Shown: in pieces, positions 22,043 through 33,800 of the stretch | How the letters are laid out: every line of letters begins with the position of its first letter | Position numbering within the stretch: position 1 is the stretch's first letter | NCBI GenBank assembly: GCA_905221605.1 | Contig: CAJNDS010001657.1 | Span: forward strand, 335,644 to 399,643 | Origin: Symbiodinium natans | Taxonomy: Eukaryota; Sar; Dinophyceae; Suessiales; Symbiodiniaceae | DNA: 64,000 nucleotides | Reading direction: 5' to 3' | Position numbers and translations under genes: made by a program | The notes under the pieces: model-generated | The model's input: only the letters and a program-made list of their open reading frames with translations | Told to the model about the DNA's origin: nothing | The model's database searches: none

Positions 22043-24851
22043 CCCCACCTGCGAGTTGCGCAGATCCGCCATCGCAGCGCACACGTTGGTCTGACAGGCT
22101 GCAGTGTCTTCAACAAAGCTTGGTTCAGGGAATACTGCAGCCGGTGAGGACTTAAGCTACAGTGGCTGACAAGATGTTGCAGAACAAGGGATACTATTGT
22201 CTGAGCGGCAAGAGGTCTGCAACAAGTTGGGATGGTGGGCAGGCAGAGGAAGCATGGAGTAACTCTTCGTGAGTGAACTCCCATTGCCCCGCCCTATGGA
22301 ACACCGAAAATCCATCCACTCCCATCTACAAGTAGAAGCGTCTCCCCCTCCACGCGCTACCCGGCTTTTAATTGTCGTCTGGGTTTGAGGCTTGGGGAAC
22401 CAACTACTCAACACTTGAATGCGCCAGAAACCTCCAGAAACCTTAAACCCAGCGGGACCAGGCAGAGCTGGAAGGAGTCGCCACGTAGAATAGGATCCGC
22501 CTGTCTGTATAAGATGTAAGGATTGCAACAAGCGCAACGTGGACTACCGGGCGGAGAGGTCATGGAACACTCATGAGATGCCAGGAAGTCTTCGGGCCTT
22601 TCATGCAGCGCGAGGAAGCCAACACATCCAACTGAAGAATCACGAAATCGTGGCAAACCCAAAACCACGCCAGCAGAGGAAGAAGTGTCAGATTGCAGAA
22701 TTGTCGTAGCAGCAACCGTTACCGGTAAAGTGTTAGAGGTTTAGGATGCCGGAGTTTACAGCTCTGGGCCTTCTGCTTTGACTTCTTGTTGGTCTGGGAG
22801 AAAAAATCGGGGTCATGTGCACTACGTTCTACGAAGACTTAGGGTTAGGGCTTAAGCTTCGCGTTTCGGGCTTAAGCTTTAGAAGTTAGAGCCTCAGAGG
22901 AAGTCCGAGTTAGCATTTGAAGTCCTGGAAACCGGCCCGACCAGCTCAGCACACATGAAACATCCCAACGTGGACCTCCTGAAGCTCAGCAGTCAGGCTG
23001 GCCGCCGTCTGAGCACAGCTTCAGGATTCAAGGGTTTTGGGTTTAGGCGGATGTGCCACTGAGGTTTTGTGTTCGGAGCTTACAATGTGTTGCGGGCTGG
23101 GACAAGGTAAACTAGAGTCCTTTGAGCTCCTCTCATAGGATTGGGCTGAAGCCACTCTAGCAGATCTAGTTTCTGCGGAAGGTGCACCATGGTCGTGACA
23201 ATGCACAGGAAATCAAACCTTCAGTCGATGTCTGTTTGCAAGTCACTGAGGGTTACATGCTTGGATGCCCCTCCCTTCCTCACTTCGAGGCAAGCCATTG
23301 GCAGGGTTTCGGACTTTCTGAGCCTGGCAAAATGCTCTTGGCAAGGCTTGAAAGTCTGGAGCGAAATCTCTCGGAAGTCTTGCGCAGCCTCGGCAGAAAG
23401 CTCTGGAAGGCCCAGCGCCACGCCAGCGCCAGGGGCATTGGGGCTTGCCTCGCTATTTAGGGATTGTCGGGGGGGGGGGGGGGGGGACATCTAAGTCTCC
23501 CGTAAAGAAGTTCGCTAAGCCTGAAAAGCCTTCAGGCCTGAAGCCCATGAAGCCATGAGAAAGCTGAACCGAAGCCACACCTGGGGTCCCATCACACGAA
23601 GCTCTTCAAAGCCTTCTACTGTGTTTCTTCGGGGCGTGCACCAGCCGAGAACCTTGAAGCATAGATGGAGACTGCAACTTACCACACGGTGCTCGCGACT
23701 GAAGGAGTTCATACTGCAGCCGGAGCTCTTTGGACACGATCCAATTGTAAGACCTTGGCCCCAGGCTTGCCAAATTGCACAGACAACTCTGAGCCCCTCT
23801 CTACGCTCCTGATTTGAACAAACAACCCAACTCGTTTGGGGGTTGGGGCCTCTAGGATCTCGAGGAGTCTGGAGCCCTAGTCCAAAGCGTTTGCAGCAAG
23901 GACGCCCTCTGAGCCTGACCCTGAAAAGGAGAGCAGACCAAGGCGCGCGAACGCACGGCGCAGGCGAGTATCCTGAAGCGGTGGATTTGGTATTCTTGGG
24001 CTTTGGATGAAAGTGCAGCGACGGCTGCCACCGACTTCTCTTGAGCAGGATGCTGCTTGCCTCTGGCGAAGCCCCGCAGCCAGGAAAGGCCGCAAGATTG
24101 TTTTTTGCCCTCCAGAAACCCCGAGAAACCGTGAAAATTCCATGAGGCTCCTAAACGGTCCAGGGCGGCTTGAGCATGCCTCTAAGCTTCCCCCATCAGC
24201 CTCCAGGATGACGCCGTCCACGCAAATGGGGATGGCGATCAGCTCACCAAGCCTCGTGTGCATGGAGAAGCGTGTTGCTTGGAGATCCATCGCTGCCACG
24301 AGGAGCCGGCACGTCCAGCACAGGACGCAGAGGCTGGCGAGTGAGGCCATGAAGAGCCTCGGAAGCCTTCGCGGGTCGCAAAGGGTTGAGGAGCAACTCT
24401 CAGTACACCATTTTGCAACCCTGCAGTTTTATCGAGATGCTGGGATGAAAGTAATGCGAGTGCCATGACGTCCTACTCATGTGAGCCATGTACACGGTTG
24501 GCCACTGTACTGTGACGGAGGTTGCGCAGAAGACTTTAGCAGCTTTCATGACTCGAGGAAGTGCTTCCTCTCGAAGCGGCGTAGCCCTGAACCCAGCACG
24601 AAATCTCATTCCCTAAACTAGTCCAAAATCTCGGCCCCCACACACTCTACCCAACAAAGCCTAGAAGCATCGAAAAGATTCGAAAAGTCTACAGATGCCT
24701 ACAAAAACTAAACCCATAGCACCCTAACCTCCCACTCCCAAGCTGCAGTGGTGCCCCGGTAGGGCGCCTGCGCCGTCGCGGCGTGCAATCCGGACAGCTG
24801 CCTCCGCCGGGTTTTCCACAACTTCAGGTGGGGGGCTTCTTTGGGCAGCTA

Positions 24852-24908
24852 CAGGGTTTAGGGGTTTGGGGTTTAGGGTTTAGGGGTTTGGGGTTTAGGG
24901 TTTAGGGT
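24852..24908 (+). repeat. (TTTAGGG)n array with TTTGGGG variants
   Basis: About eight units, alternating TTTAGGG, TTTAGGGG and TTTGGGG. Confidence 0.92.
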
Positions 24909-25636
24909 ACGGTATCCAGGGCTTGAGGGTTCGCCTGAGGGAAGTCCACGGTGAGGGTTCTGGGGTTCTGTGCAGGCCGGCCCAGGTGACGAGGGCATTG
25001 TAGGCTTGCTGCTGCTCGGCGGGGGTTCAAGGCGTGGGGGTCTCGGGCTTACGCGTTTGCGGTGATCTTCTGTCTACAAGACACAAACGCATCGACCACA
25101 CGACGTCTCCAAAATGGAGGATTCCATGCCAAGGGTCGAGGATTCCTGAGATGGATCTTCCCAAGCACGGGCCTGCCTGAGAAGGTTCTCCGCCACAGCC
25201 TCGGACAGGCACTAGCCTACCCAACACGATTGCAACGCGCGCGCGCGCGCGCACGCATACACACTAAACTTGCCCTGGCCTACTTCTTAAGTCCCGAACC
25301 ACGGAACTGCAGACATCCTCAAAGATTGAAGCGGTCGATGGAAACATCGGCAACCAGAACGGCAAAATCGAAAAACCAGAGCTGACTCGGAAACCAGAAA
25401 CGAAAAAATCAGAAACCAGGCCTGCATCGGAAACAGAACTGCTGAATCGTAAACCGGGAAAACGGGAGCGGGTTTTCTGATGCTCTGGCTTTCCGGACAC
25501 CCACCCCCCCCCCCCCGTTTCTAATGCACAGTCTTCGATTCGCCCTGGCTTCTGATGTGCAGTTTCTGATGCAGCCAGTTTCTGATTTGCTGTTTCTGAT
25601 TCGTAGTTTCTGTTTCACGGGCTGGCTTTTGATTTG

Positions 25637-25799
25637 TCACTGATCCTCTAAAGCTTCCATAGCCCGAGCAAGCATCGGACACTCGCGGGCCTCCACACGT
25701 CGCAGCAGCAGCCGGAGCCGCCGCAGAGTTGGCAGCAACGCTGCAAACTCCACCAGGAGCCTCCACATGAAGACAAACCAATTCTGCGGGAAATTGATG
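25637..25799 (-). CDS. probable terminal exon, leucine/arginine-rich protein
   Basis: Acceptor CACTCCAG|C, then 53 codons to a TGA: INFPQNWFVFMWRLLVEF, then an Leu/Arg-rich run LLPTLRRLRLLLRRVEAR and the end EALEDQ. Third codon positions are G/C-rich as in the esterase. The run is likely an amphipathic helix or coiled coil. The product is not recognised. The exon at 26174-26115 may belong to the same gene. Confidence 0.5.
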
Positions 25800-26114
25800 C
25801 TGGAGTGAACCAAGGGGCCAAGAGGATTGGAGGCCAAAATATGTTTTCGAGCTTCCAGCTTGAACCCCTTAATTAGTGACTTGGAGCGCTTTGGACAGTG
25901 ATTGCTCGGCGCCGCTTGTGTCCTCCATGAGACCCCCAACAGAGCAAAGCACAGAACTCAAAAAGCAGCGCAAGTCCCTCCGAAGCCGTGAGCAGCACAG
26001 AATCCTCTGTCCCGAGTTCCTTAGGCCTCCCCTTAACTCAGTTCAAGGAAAGCTCCAACACAGACTTGAGCTGCTGGCTCTGAAGGTGTCTGCATGCTGT
26101 CTTCATCTGGCGAC

Positions 26115-26174
26115 CTGCCACACCATTGCAGACCCGGAGTGCATCCCACAAATGCTTTAATGCCCTCCACTTGC
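26115..26174 (-). CDS. probable internal exon, product unknown
   Basis: Acceptor CCAGTCAG|GC and GT donor GCAG|GTCGCC enclose KWRALKHLWDALRVCNGVA. A further minus frame upstream, 26398-26288 (SVTLYCANRVQTSFLVEVLD), also looks coding and ends at a stop. How they connect is not clear. Confidence 0.4.
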
Positions 26175-26399
26175 CTGACTGGTCGCCAGCACACCCCTCA
26201 AAGCCTGGCAAAACACGCGCGGGCAGACTCAGGCCCCAAGGCCTGTTGCGAGGCCGGGGCGAAGGGGCTTGTTCTTGGGGTTTGCGGCTAGAGGGCATCA
26301 AGTGCGTCAAGGTGCAATGTGTAATTAGTGTCCAACACTTCGACCAAGAAGGAAGTTTGGACTCGGTTGGCACAATACAGCGTTACAGATCCAGAATGA

Positions 26400-27835
26400 C
26401 TCTTTAGAAGCCAGGAGCAAGGCAAAAGCTCCATGGACTTAAGGGGGCCCCTAACAAGAAGAGCGCTGGGGCGTGAGAAGTGTGCGAAGCCGCCCAAACG
26501 AACCCAAACGCGCAACTCCCCGAATTCAACTCCAAGCTACACACCCTGCACAGCCGGCCCTCGTGCCCGTAAGCCTAAGCCTACAGCGGATTCCGGCAGG
26601 TAGGAAGGGCTGAGGGCTCAATATCCGAAACCAGCGCCGAGAGCTCTTCCCTGGGATGGCCTCGCCAAATGTGGCGATGCTGTTCCTTGCCGGACAGCTT
26701 GGGACTCAAGGCATCTTGGGCTTGCACACCTCGCAGCTCCGATACACCCCCTGAATTCCTTTAACCTCTAACCCAAGAACTTCTTATAAGTTGAAGAAGC
26801 CCACGAGGCCGCACCAGTAGGCCTCCCTTGGCTCCCCCCCCCCCAACCTGAGCTCCGGGAAGGCGGCCAGGCACCGGCGAGCCTTTCAATGGGGCGTCGC
26901 GCTTGGCGTTTAAGGGACTTTTTTCGGCCGTGAGCTCAAATGGTGCAGTCGTGCCATGTAGCTTCATGCGTGGCGGGGTCTGGGAGGGCTCCTTAAGAGT
27001 AGGGGCTTGCCGAGCTTTCGCCTCGGCCCCTCCCGTAGTCGTGGGCGTCAAAGCCACCTTGATCCCGTAGAAGGACCCGACCCCCACCCAGCAAAGTGAA
27101 GAAGTAGATGGTAAGCCTCAAAGATAAGGGGATCCCCACAGTCGGGACTCCATAACTCTCAACCCCAGGCCCAAGGCCAAAAGCTCTACTCTGCCTTTGC
27201 TGGGAATTGGGTTTAGGCATCCGGCTTCTAGTTCACAGCGTCCCTGAACACCGAAGCCGCACGTCCCACCGTCTAAGCCCATCTCAGCCCTAAACCCCAT
27301 GCTAGTGACTGCTAGTGCCTCCACGACCGAGGCCGCCAGGGAGTGTATGGCCCGGCCTCTGGAGCCGGGGGGTGGCCAAGAGACAATGACACTGTTGGAG
27401 AGAACCATTTGCAGCTTCAGAGATGTAGAGCTCAGGAGGCCTTTCGGTTTGGGGATCTTTAGGATTTCTGTGGGGTCTTTTGGCATCGCAGCACGCGGGA
27501 GCAGGTTGGGGAGAGCGGTGTGATGTGGCACAGAGCCCGCAGGCACTGATTTGCCTCACAACGATGACTCCTTCGGCTCTCAAAACCCTCCGCATCGAAA
27601 AGGTCAGTTGCGGGGTGGAATTTGAAAGTTCCACTAGAAATGGGGAGTGGGAGGGTTGAGAGTACCTTTTTGTTGGAGTCTGGAACTTCATTGGCAATCT
27701 GAACGCACCAACAGTGAAGCCGAAGCCTTAGACCTTCAAATCCTAAGTCACTGCTCACGCCCAGCCGCACAAGCTCCAGGTCCAACAGAGCAAGGCAACG
27801 AGTCACAACTCTCCACAAATCACTCCACAAATCCC
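26400..27835. other. weak coding signals only
   Basis: Minus-strand frames around 27010-26870 (APTLKEPSQTPPRMKLHG) and 27370-27320 (GRAIHSLAASVVE, GC donor) look like exon pieces of unknown proteins. Nothing else is seen. Confidence 0.35.
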
Positions 27836-27886
27836 CTACTAAACCCTAAACCCTAAACCCTAAACCCTAAACCCTAAACCCTAAAC
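27836..27886 (-). repeat. (CCCTAAA)n array
   Basis: Seven nearly perfect CCCTAAA units on the plus strand, followed by a G9 run and 110 bases of very GC-rich DNA. Confidence 0.95.
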
Positions 27887-28012
27887 TTACGGGGGGGGGG
27901 CGGGTCCAGGCCCCCGCACCCACGGCCCCGGTCCCGAGGCCCAGCTCCGCCGAGGCAGAGCCGCCGAGCTGGGAGGGCTCTTCGGATTCAGGAAATCAGG
28001 GTTCAGGGTTCA

Positions 28013-28150
28013 GGGCTTTTAGGGCGTTTAGGGCTTTTAGGGCTTTTAGGGTTTTTAGGGTTTTTAGGGTTTTTAGGGTTTTTAGGGTTTTTAGGGTTTT
28101 TAGGGTTTTTAGGGTTTTTAGGGTTTTTAGGGTTTTTAGGGTTTTTAGGG
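28013..28150 (+). repeat. (AGGGTTTTT)n, a 9-bp telomere-like variant
   Basis: It starts with TTTAGGGC-type units, becomes CTTTTAGGG, then about eleven perfect 9-bp units with five T. It looks like a telomere-type repeat that drifted and then expanded. It faces the CCCTAAA array 125 bases to the left. Confidence 0.95.
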
Positions 28151-29468
28151 ATGTTGGGCGCCCCTTTTTTTGGGGCAGGTCCCTCTTTGAAGGCCTTTCG
28201 GGCTCTTGCCCCCAGAAAGCCCAAACCTTCTCCTGCCCACGCTCATGCATACGGCCTCGGATCCAAGGGGGAAGCCTAAGTGCCAAATCCTGCGAATCCT
28301 TTGGGGCGCTAGTAAGTGGAGGGTTCTTGGAAGTTGCACACATGTGCTGCTGGAAGCGGGTTCGGCCACATGTCCTTCCTCAAGCCCCCAACGAACCAAA
28401 GCAAAACAAGAGAAGCCCCAAGACCCCACTTTAACCCGAAAGCCCTCCTCCATACTCTCTCCAGCCTGGGGCACTGCTTGCGTTGCCAGGCATTGCGAAG
28501 GGAGGAGCCAGCCGAGTGCGGGGAGCTCCTGGTGTTTGAGTGCTTGAACAACACACCAAAAACGCAGGACCACCTGGAGCTCTCTGCACTTTGCGGGGGG
28601 GGGTGGGGGGCGCCTTGAAGCATTTCGAGCCTCCTTGAGGCGTGGGATCTCCACGGCTTGAGGCTTGGTGGGCCCGCAGTGGAAGTGGCTGTAACCCTCG
28701 GCTGCAACCAAATCCTACCCGGACCCTGAACCCGACAGTTGCCAAATCCCACTAGAAAGTCCCCTGAAACGTCCCTAAACTTTCCTGAAAAACAGCGTCG
28801 CCTTGGCGGCTCGGAGCTTAGTTGTGGTCTCGCTCAGGAGCGCGTGCCAGCGCTCAAGGACCTGCGCACAGCGTTTCAGAGCTTGGGGGTTTGAGGGTCT
28901 TAAGGTTCTGTGGGACTCTTACCCTGAATGGCTTCTTGCAACTGTGCTTTTTGCGGCAAGGAACATCAGGGCCTGAACCGAAGCCCCAAACGGCTAAAGA
29001 CCCAGGTGCGGGGCGGGCACCCTTTTTTTGGCGGGTGCGGAGGCTCTCTCTCTCTCTCTCTCTTGTTCGGGCGGGGCCGCCCCCCCAACGAGAACCTCGG
29101 CAAAAAGACATCCACAACCGAAAACACGGGTTCCTGCCACACGGCATGATCTCCTTCTTCGAAACCATCAAACCCTCAACCTTAAACCTCAAACCCTCTG
29201 ATACATTCCTACATGGGATCCTGTTAAACCCAGTATACCGAAACCCCAGAAACGCCCAAACCGAAGAAGAGATCAAGGAACCCCGCCCAAGCAACTCTTT
29301 CTCTGGCCGCTCACCTGATCTGCAGTTGACGTTCCCAGCACTCGCTCGTTGTCCGGGAGGGCGCTGGGCCAATCCTGCAGGAAGAGTCGACATTCAAAGC
29401 CCACTCAGGGCTTATAGAGCTCACTCAGACCTCTACATCATTCTACATCCCCGCCACCGATGTGAAAG
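28151..29468. other. no gene supported
   Basis: Several overlapping long frames on both strands in GC-rich DNA. None has a family match or convincing splice borders. A (TC)n run lies at 29042-29063. The plus frame just before the direct repeat (YIPATDVKVNVFFFDP, about 29437-29485) may be an exon piece. Confidence 0.4.
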
Positions 29469-29552
29469 TCAACGTGTTCTTCTTCGACCCTGAAGCCCTC
29501 TCAGAAACTGGGCATTTACCGAAGCCCCACGATGGCCTGCAGATTCGGCCAT
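29469..29552 (+). repeat. 84-bp direct repeat, left copy
   Basis: TCAACGTGTTCTTCTTCGAC to ATTCGGCCAT. It matches 31762-31845 at 81 of 84 positions with no gap. It abuts the first satellite unit directly and can be translated as NVFFFDPEALSETGH. Confidence 0.95.
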
Positions 29553-31617
29553 CACAAAAACCCTAGAAGCAGACGAAACCCTGACAGCCCAAAATCCCAA
29601 AACCCCTAGAAGCGGACGAGACCGTGGGGGGGTGGGGGTTTTGATCGTGCGGGCGACAGCCCAAAACCCCTGGACGAGACCGTGACAGCCCAAAACGCCT
29701 GGAAACGGACGAGGCCGTGACAGCCGCAGGCCCCCACAAGCGGACGAGACCGTGACAGCCCAAAACCCCTAGAAGCGGACGAGACCGTGACAGCCCAAAA
29801 CCCCTAGACGCGAAGGAGACCGTGACAGCCCAAAACCCCTAGAAGCGGACGAGACCGTGACAGCCCAAAACCCCTGGACGAGCGGAAGCGGACGACACCG
29901 TGCCAAAACCCCTAGAAGCGGACGAGACCGTGACAGCCGCAGGCCCCCACAAGCGGACGAGACCGTGACAGCCCAAAACCCCTAGAAGCGGACGAGACCG
30001 TGACAGCCCAAAACCCCTAGACGCGGACGAGACCGTGACAGCCCAAAACCCCTAGAAGCGGACGAGACCGTGACAGCCCAAAACCCCTCCAAAGAAGCGG
30101 ACGAGACCGTGAAAGCTCAAAACCCTAGAAGCGGACGAGACCGTGACAGCCCAAAACCCCCAGAAGCGGACGAGACCGTGACAGCCCAAAACCCCTAGAA
30201 GCGGACGAGACAGCCCAAAACCCCTCCAAACCCTAGAAACGGACGAGACTGTGACAGCCCAACACCCCTAGAAGCGCACGAGACCGTGCCAGCTTAAAAC
30301 CCCTAGAAGCGGACGAGACCGCGACAGCCCAAAACGCCTGGACGAGACCGTGACAGCCCAAAACCCCTGGAAGCGGACGAGACTGTGACAGCCCAAACCC
30401 CCTAGAAGCGGACGAGACCGTGACCGCCGCAGACCCCCAGAAGCGGACGAGACCGTGACAGCCGCAGGCCCCCACAAGCGGACGAGATCGTGACAGCCCA
30501 AAACCCCTAGAAGCGGACGAGACCGTGACAGCCCAAAACCCCTAGAAGCGGACGAGACTGTGAAAGCCGCAGACCCCCACAAGCGGACGAGACCGTGACA
30601 GCCCAAAACCCCTAGAAGCGGACGAGACCGTGACAGCCCAAAACCCCTAGACGCGGACGAGACCGCGACCTAGAAGCGGACGAGACCGTGACAGCCCAAA
30701 ACCCCTAGAAGCGGACGAGACTGTGAAAGCCGCAGGCCCCCACAAGCGGACGAGACCGTGACAGCCCAAAACCCCGAGAAGCGGACGAGACCGTGACAGC
30801 CCAAAACCCCTAGACGCGGACGAGACCGCGACCTAGAAGCGGACGAGACCGTGACAGCCCAAAACCCTAGAAGCGGACGAGACTGTGAAAGCCGCAGGCC
30901 CCCACAAGCGGACGAGACCGTGACAGCCCAAAACCCCTGGAAGCGGACGAGACCGTGACAGCCCAAAACCCCTAGACGCGGACGAGACCGCGACCTAGAA
31001 GCGGACGAGACCGTGACAGCCCAAAACCCCTAGAAGCGGACGAGACCGTGACAACCCAAAACCCCTAGAAGCGGACGAGACTGTGAAAGCCGCAGACCCC
31101 CACAAGCGGACGAGACCGTGACAGCCCAAAACCCCTAGAAGCGGACGAGACCGTGACAGCCCAAAACCCCTAGACGCGGACGAGACCGCGACCTAGAAGC
31201 GGACGAGACCGTGACAGCCCAAAACCCCTAGAAGCGGACGAGACTGTGAAAGCCGCAGGCCCCCACAAGCGGACGAGACCGTGACAGCCCAAAACCCCGA
31301 GAAGCGGACGAGACCGTGACAGCCCAAAACCCCTAGACGCGGACGAGACCGCGACCTAGAAGCGGACGAGACCGTGACAGCCCAAAACCCCTAGAAGCGG
31401 ACGAGACTGTGAAAGCCGCAGGCCCCCACAAGCGGACGAGACCGTGACAGCCCAAAACCCCTAGAAGCGGACGAGACCGTGACAGCCCAAAACCCCTAGA
31501 CGCGGACGAGACCGCGACCTAGAAGCGGACGAGACCGTGACAGCCCAAAACCCCTAGAAGCGGACGAGACCGTGACAACCCGAAACCCCTAGAAGCGGAC
31601 AAGACCGTGACAGCCCA
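29553..31617. repeat. satellite array, 35-bp unit
   Basis: About 2 kb of tandem units of the form AGAAGCGGACGAGACCGTGA then CAGCCCAAAACCCCT. Unit variants recur, such as a CCGCAGGCCCCCACA ending, a TAGACGCGGACG start and a truncated unit GACCGCGACC. The left edge is more diverged (GCAGACGAAACCCTGACAG) than the centre. Long open frames on the minus strand come from the repeat and are not genes. Confidence 0.97.
30661..31575. repeat. 163-bp higher-order repeat within the satellite
   Basis: The rare junction GACCGCGACCTAGAAG recurs at 30661, 30824, 30986, 31184, 31347 and 31510. Spacings are 163, 162, 198, 163 and 163; the 198 spacing is 163 plus one 35-bp unit. The same order of unit variants repeats in each block, so the block itself was copied. 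Confidence 0.92.
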
Positions 31618-31761
31618 ATCATACAACAAGATGATTGTGTTCACGCTCTTCGCCCCAAGTACATTGCTCCTGGGTCCCTTCGCTAGAGTCAGCTTTACGA
31701 CTTCAAGATGTTACAGTGTCTGTGCTGGAAAGTTACAAACTCTTAATGGACCCCTCACCGT

Positions 31762-31845
31762 TCAACGTGTTCTTCTTCGACCCTGAAGCCCTCTCAGAAA
31801 CTAGGCATTTACCGAAGCCCCACGATGGTCTGCTGATTCGGCCAT
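31762..31845 (+). repeat. 84-bp direct repeat, right copy
   Basis: Matches 29469-29552 with three substitutions. It lies 144 bases beyond the last satellite unit, so the satellite plus this short stretch is bracketed by the two copies. Confidence 0.95.
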
Positions 31846-33800
31846 TAATCCCAACCTCGCCGCCCATCAGCTTTTGTTGAGGGAGATTCTCTTGTATTCG
31901 TTTCTTTCATCTTCCTTGCTGAAGTCGTGCAGATATCCAAGTCTGCTCGTGCGAAGATGTGCGAACAAAACGGTCCCCGAAAGATTCTCTCGTCGTACAG
32001 GCACCTCGAAATATGCATGCGGGCTACACACTTTTGCATGGTGCAGAGTAGTATGTAGCGATGGCAACTGCAAGTTCAAGGGCAAGCCTTTCACTCAACA
32101 ATGTGAGAGCTGGACAAGGAAACTCCTGGCAGCATTACCCTTTTCCGGCAAAACGAGAGCTGTTGCAGCGAAGCCGAATGCAGGATCTCTTAAGCCCTCA
32201 AGCCCCAAAAACCTTTGGCCGCAGGCCTGCGGCGCGTCAGACGCATGCGAGGGTGTGGGGTCTGTGAAGGACAGGACATCTGCAGCTGCCATTGCTGCAT
32301 ACCCTTCAGAGGTTGGCGAGCTTACGTGAGGGTTGCAACGCAGGGCAGAAATATGAAGTTATATAAAGGCCACCGTAGCTTGTGCGTTGAGCTGTAAAAA
32401 CTACCAGCTTCTGCCTGTGCAGCGTCGGCAATTTCGGCAGTGTCGGTATGTAGGCTTCAGTGAACTTCAGGCTTTCAAGGCTTAGAGGGCTCATGCTTCA
32501 AGCAATGCTATGCTACGTATGTCCAGCAGCTGGAGGGAGCGGCGCAGAGCAAACAAATGCTGACTGTCCTTCAGGGCTTTGGGTCTAGCTGTCTGCTGTC
32601 CGAAGCTGCATGCACCGATCAACAGGTTTTGAGACTGTAGTCTTGGGCTTGGGGTTACTCAGAGTGCCCTGAACAAATTCTCCTCACATGAAAACTCTCT
32701 TCACAGGCTTCACAGGCCTGCGGCATTAGAAGCCTGAAAATACCCAGATCGCAGGCACTCAGCCCGGCTCAACCCCACCATCCCCGCCCTACGTTGTTGA
32801 AACTCTGCACCTGCACGCTTCAAACTTCACTTCATCACGAGCGGGAGCCGAAAAAACACTCAACAGTATGCGGCGGGGTCCCAAACCCTCTCCCGGCGCA
32901 CTCTGCTCTCCATGACTGCGGCAGCCAGAGCCCCGCTGCAGATGGTGCCGACAACAGCCTCTCGACATTGCGGGTGTGTGTGTGTGCGCGCGCGCGCATG
33001 CGTGCGGCATTTATCTGCTTTAGATTCTGGTCTACAGTGTACAGTAGGGATGTATGGATTCGAGGAGGGCACCACAACGTCGGAAACGCGGGACCCACAC
33101 ATCTAGCCCCCCCCCAGCCCCAACCCTGTACGTTTTCTCATGTTTTGCGGGTTTCTATCGGTTGGCTTTGGGTTCAGGACCGGCCCAGGTGAGGGCACAA
33201 GGTTCTCAGCAATTCTCAGCGAGCCTGAAAGCCAACAGCCGCAAAGCTCAGTTCGCCGACTGTGAGCGACAGCTTCTTCAGGCAGCCGCACACCTGTCTC
33301 TTGCTGATGGCGGCTGTGGCTTCCAGACTTCTTGTGGCTTGCGATGTTTCCGGTTCACAAGTTTCCGAGGCTTCCATGGGCTTGGAAGACCTAAACCCTC
33401 CCAAGCCTAAGTGGGCCTTCGGCTTTACCGGGGTCTTTGGTTCCCCCATCTCAGAGTGGAGATGACCTGAAACCGGCTAAATTGAAAGTCGGGCCTTCAT
33501 CACCTTCAGGCTTTCGGCCAGCTGAGAGGTGGCTCGGGAGTTTCCAGTTTCACACCCGGACCCTGTCGGCTTTTGTATCACGCGAGGTGCGTTGTCCTCT
33601 TCACGTTTGCCAATTTTGCTGCTGAAATCGGCTGCCACAGGGGCGGCCCCAAGCTTTGGGATGTTTTGCGGAGTTTGGGGAGGGTCACATGCTTCAGGCA
33701 AACTGAACACTTGACACTGGATGGCCAACTCGCTTCGAAGGCATCGGACAGCTGCTACAGTGCTACGCAACTACCATTGGGCTCAGAAGAGGTGGACCCA
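31846..33800. other. no gene supported
   Basis: A (GT)n(GC)n run at 32974-33000. Plus-strand frames (SDGNCKFKGKPFTQQCESWTRK, about 32055-32125) are weakly protein-like. Nothing else is seen. Confidence 0.4.

Larger units (their letters stand above)
21103..25636. other. gene-poor stretch with weak minus-strand coding signals
   Basis: Telomere-like arrays at 22009 and 24852, a poly-G run at 23468-23487, a (GC)n run near 25237-25254 and a poly-C run at 25501-25516. Weak minus-strand coding-like frames occur around 21905-21810 (TWYRDDLICAVSVVAS), 23450-23290 (GLPELSAEAAQDFREISLQ), 24350-24170 (LIAIPICVDGVILEADGG) and 24580-24480 (LPRVMKAAKVFCATS). None has convincing borders. Confidence 0.4.

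Noticed and set aside
27996-28343. Minus frames coding (LKT)n and (NPK)n
   Set aside because: Direct translation of the 9-bp telomere-like array, not a protein gene.
28822-29493. 223-codon plus-strand frame
   Set aside because: Includes low-complexity (TC)n translation and has no conserved segment or splice-consistent borders.
29563-30966. Several long minus-strand frames (repeats of WAVTVSSASRGF) over the satellite
   Set aside because: They follow from the satellite period lacking stops in some frames. The same frame breaks and resumes with unit length changes, and the composition is only that of the repeat.
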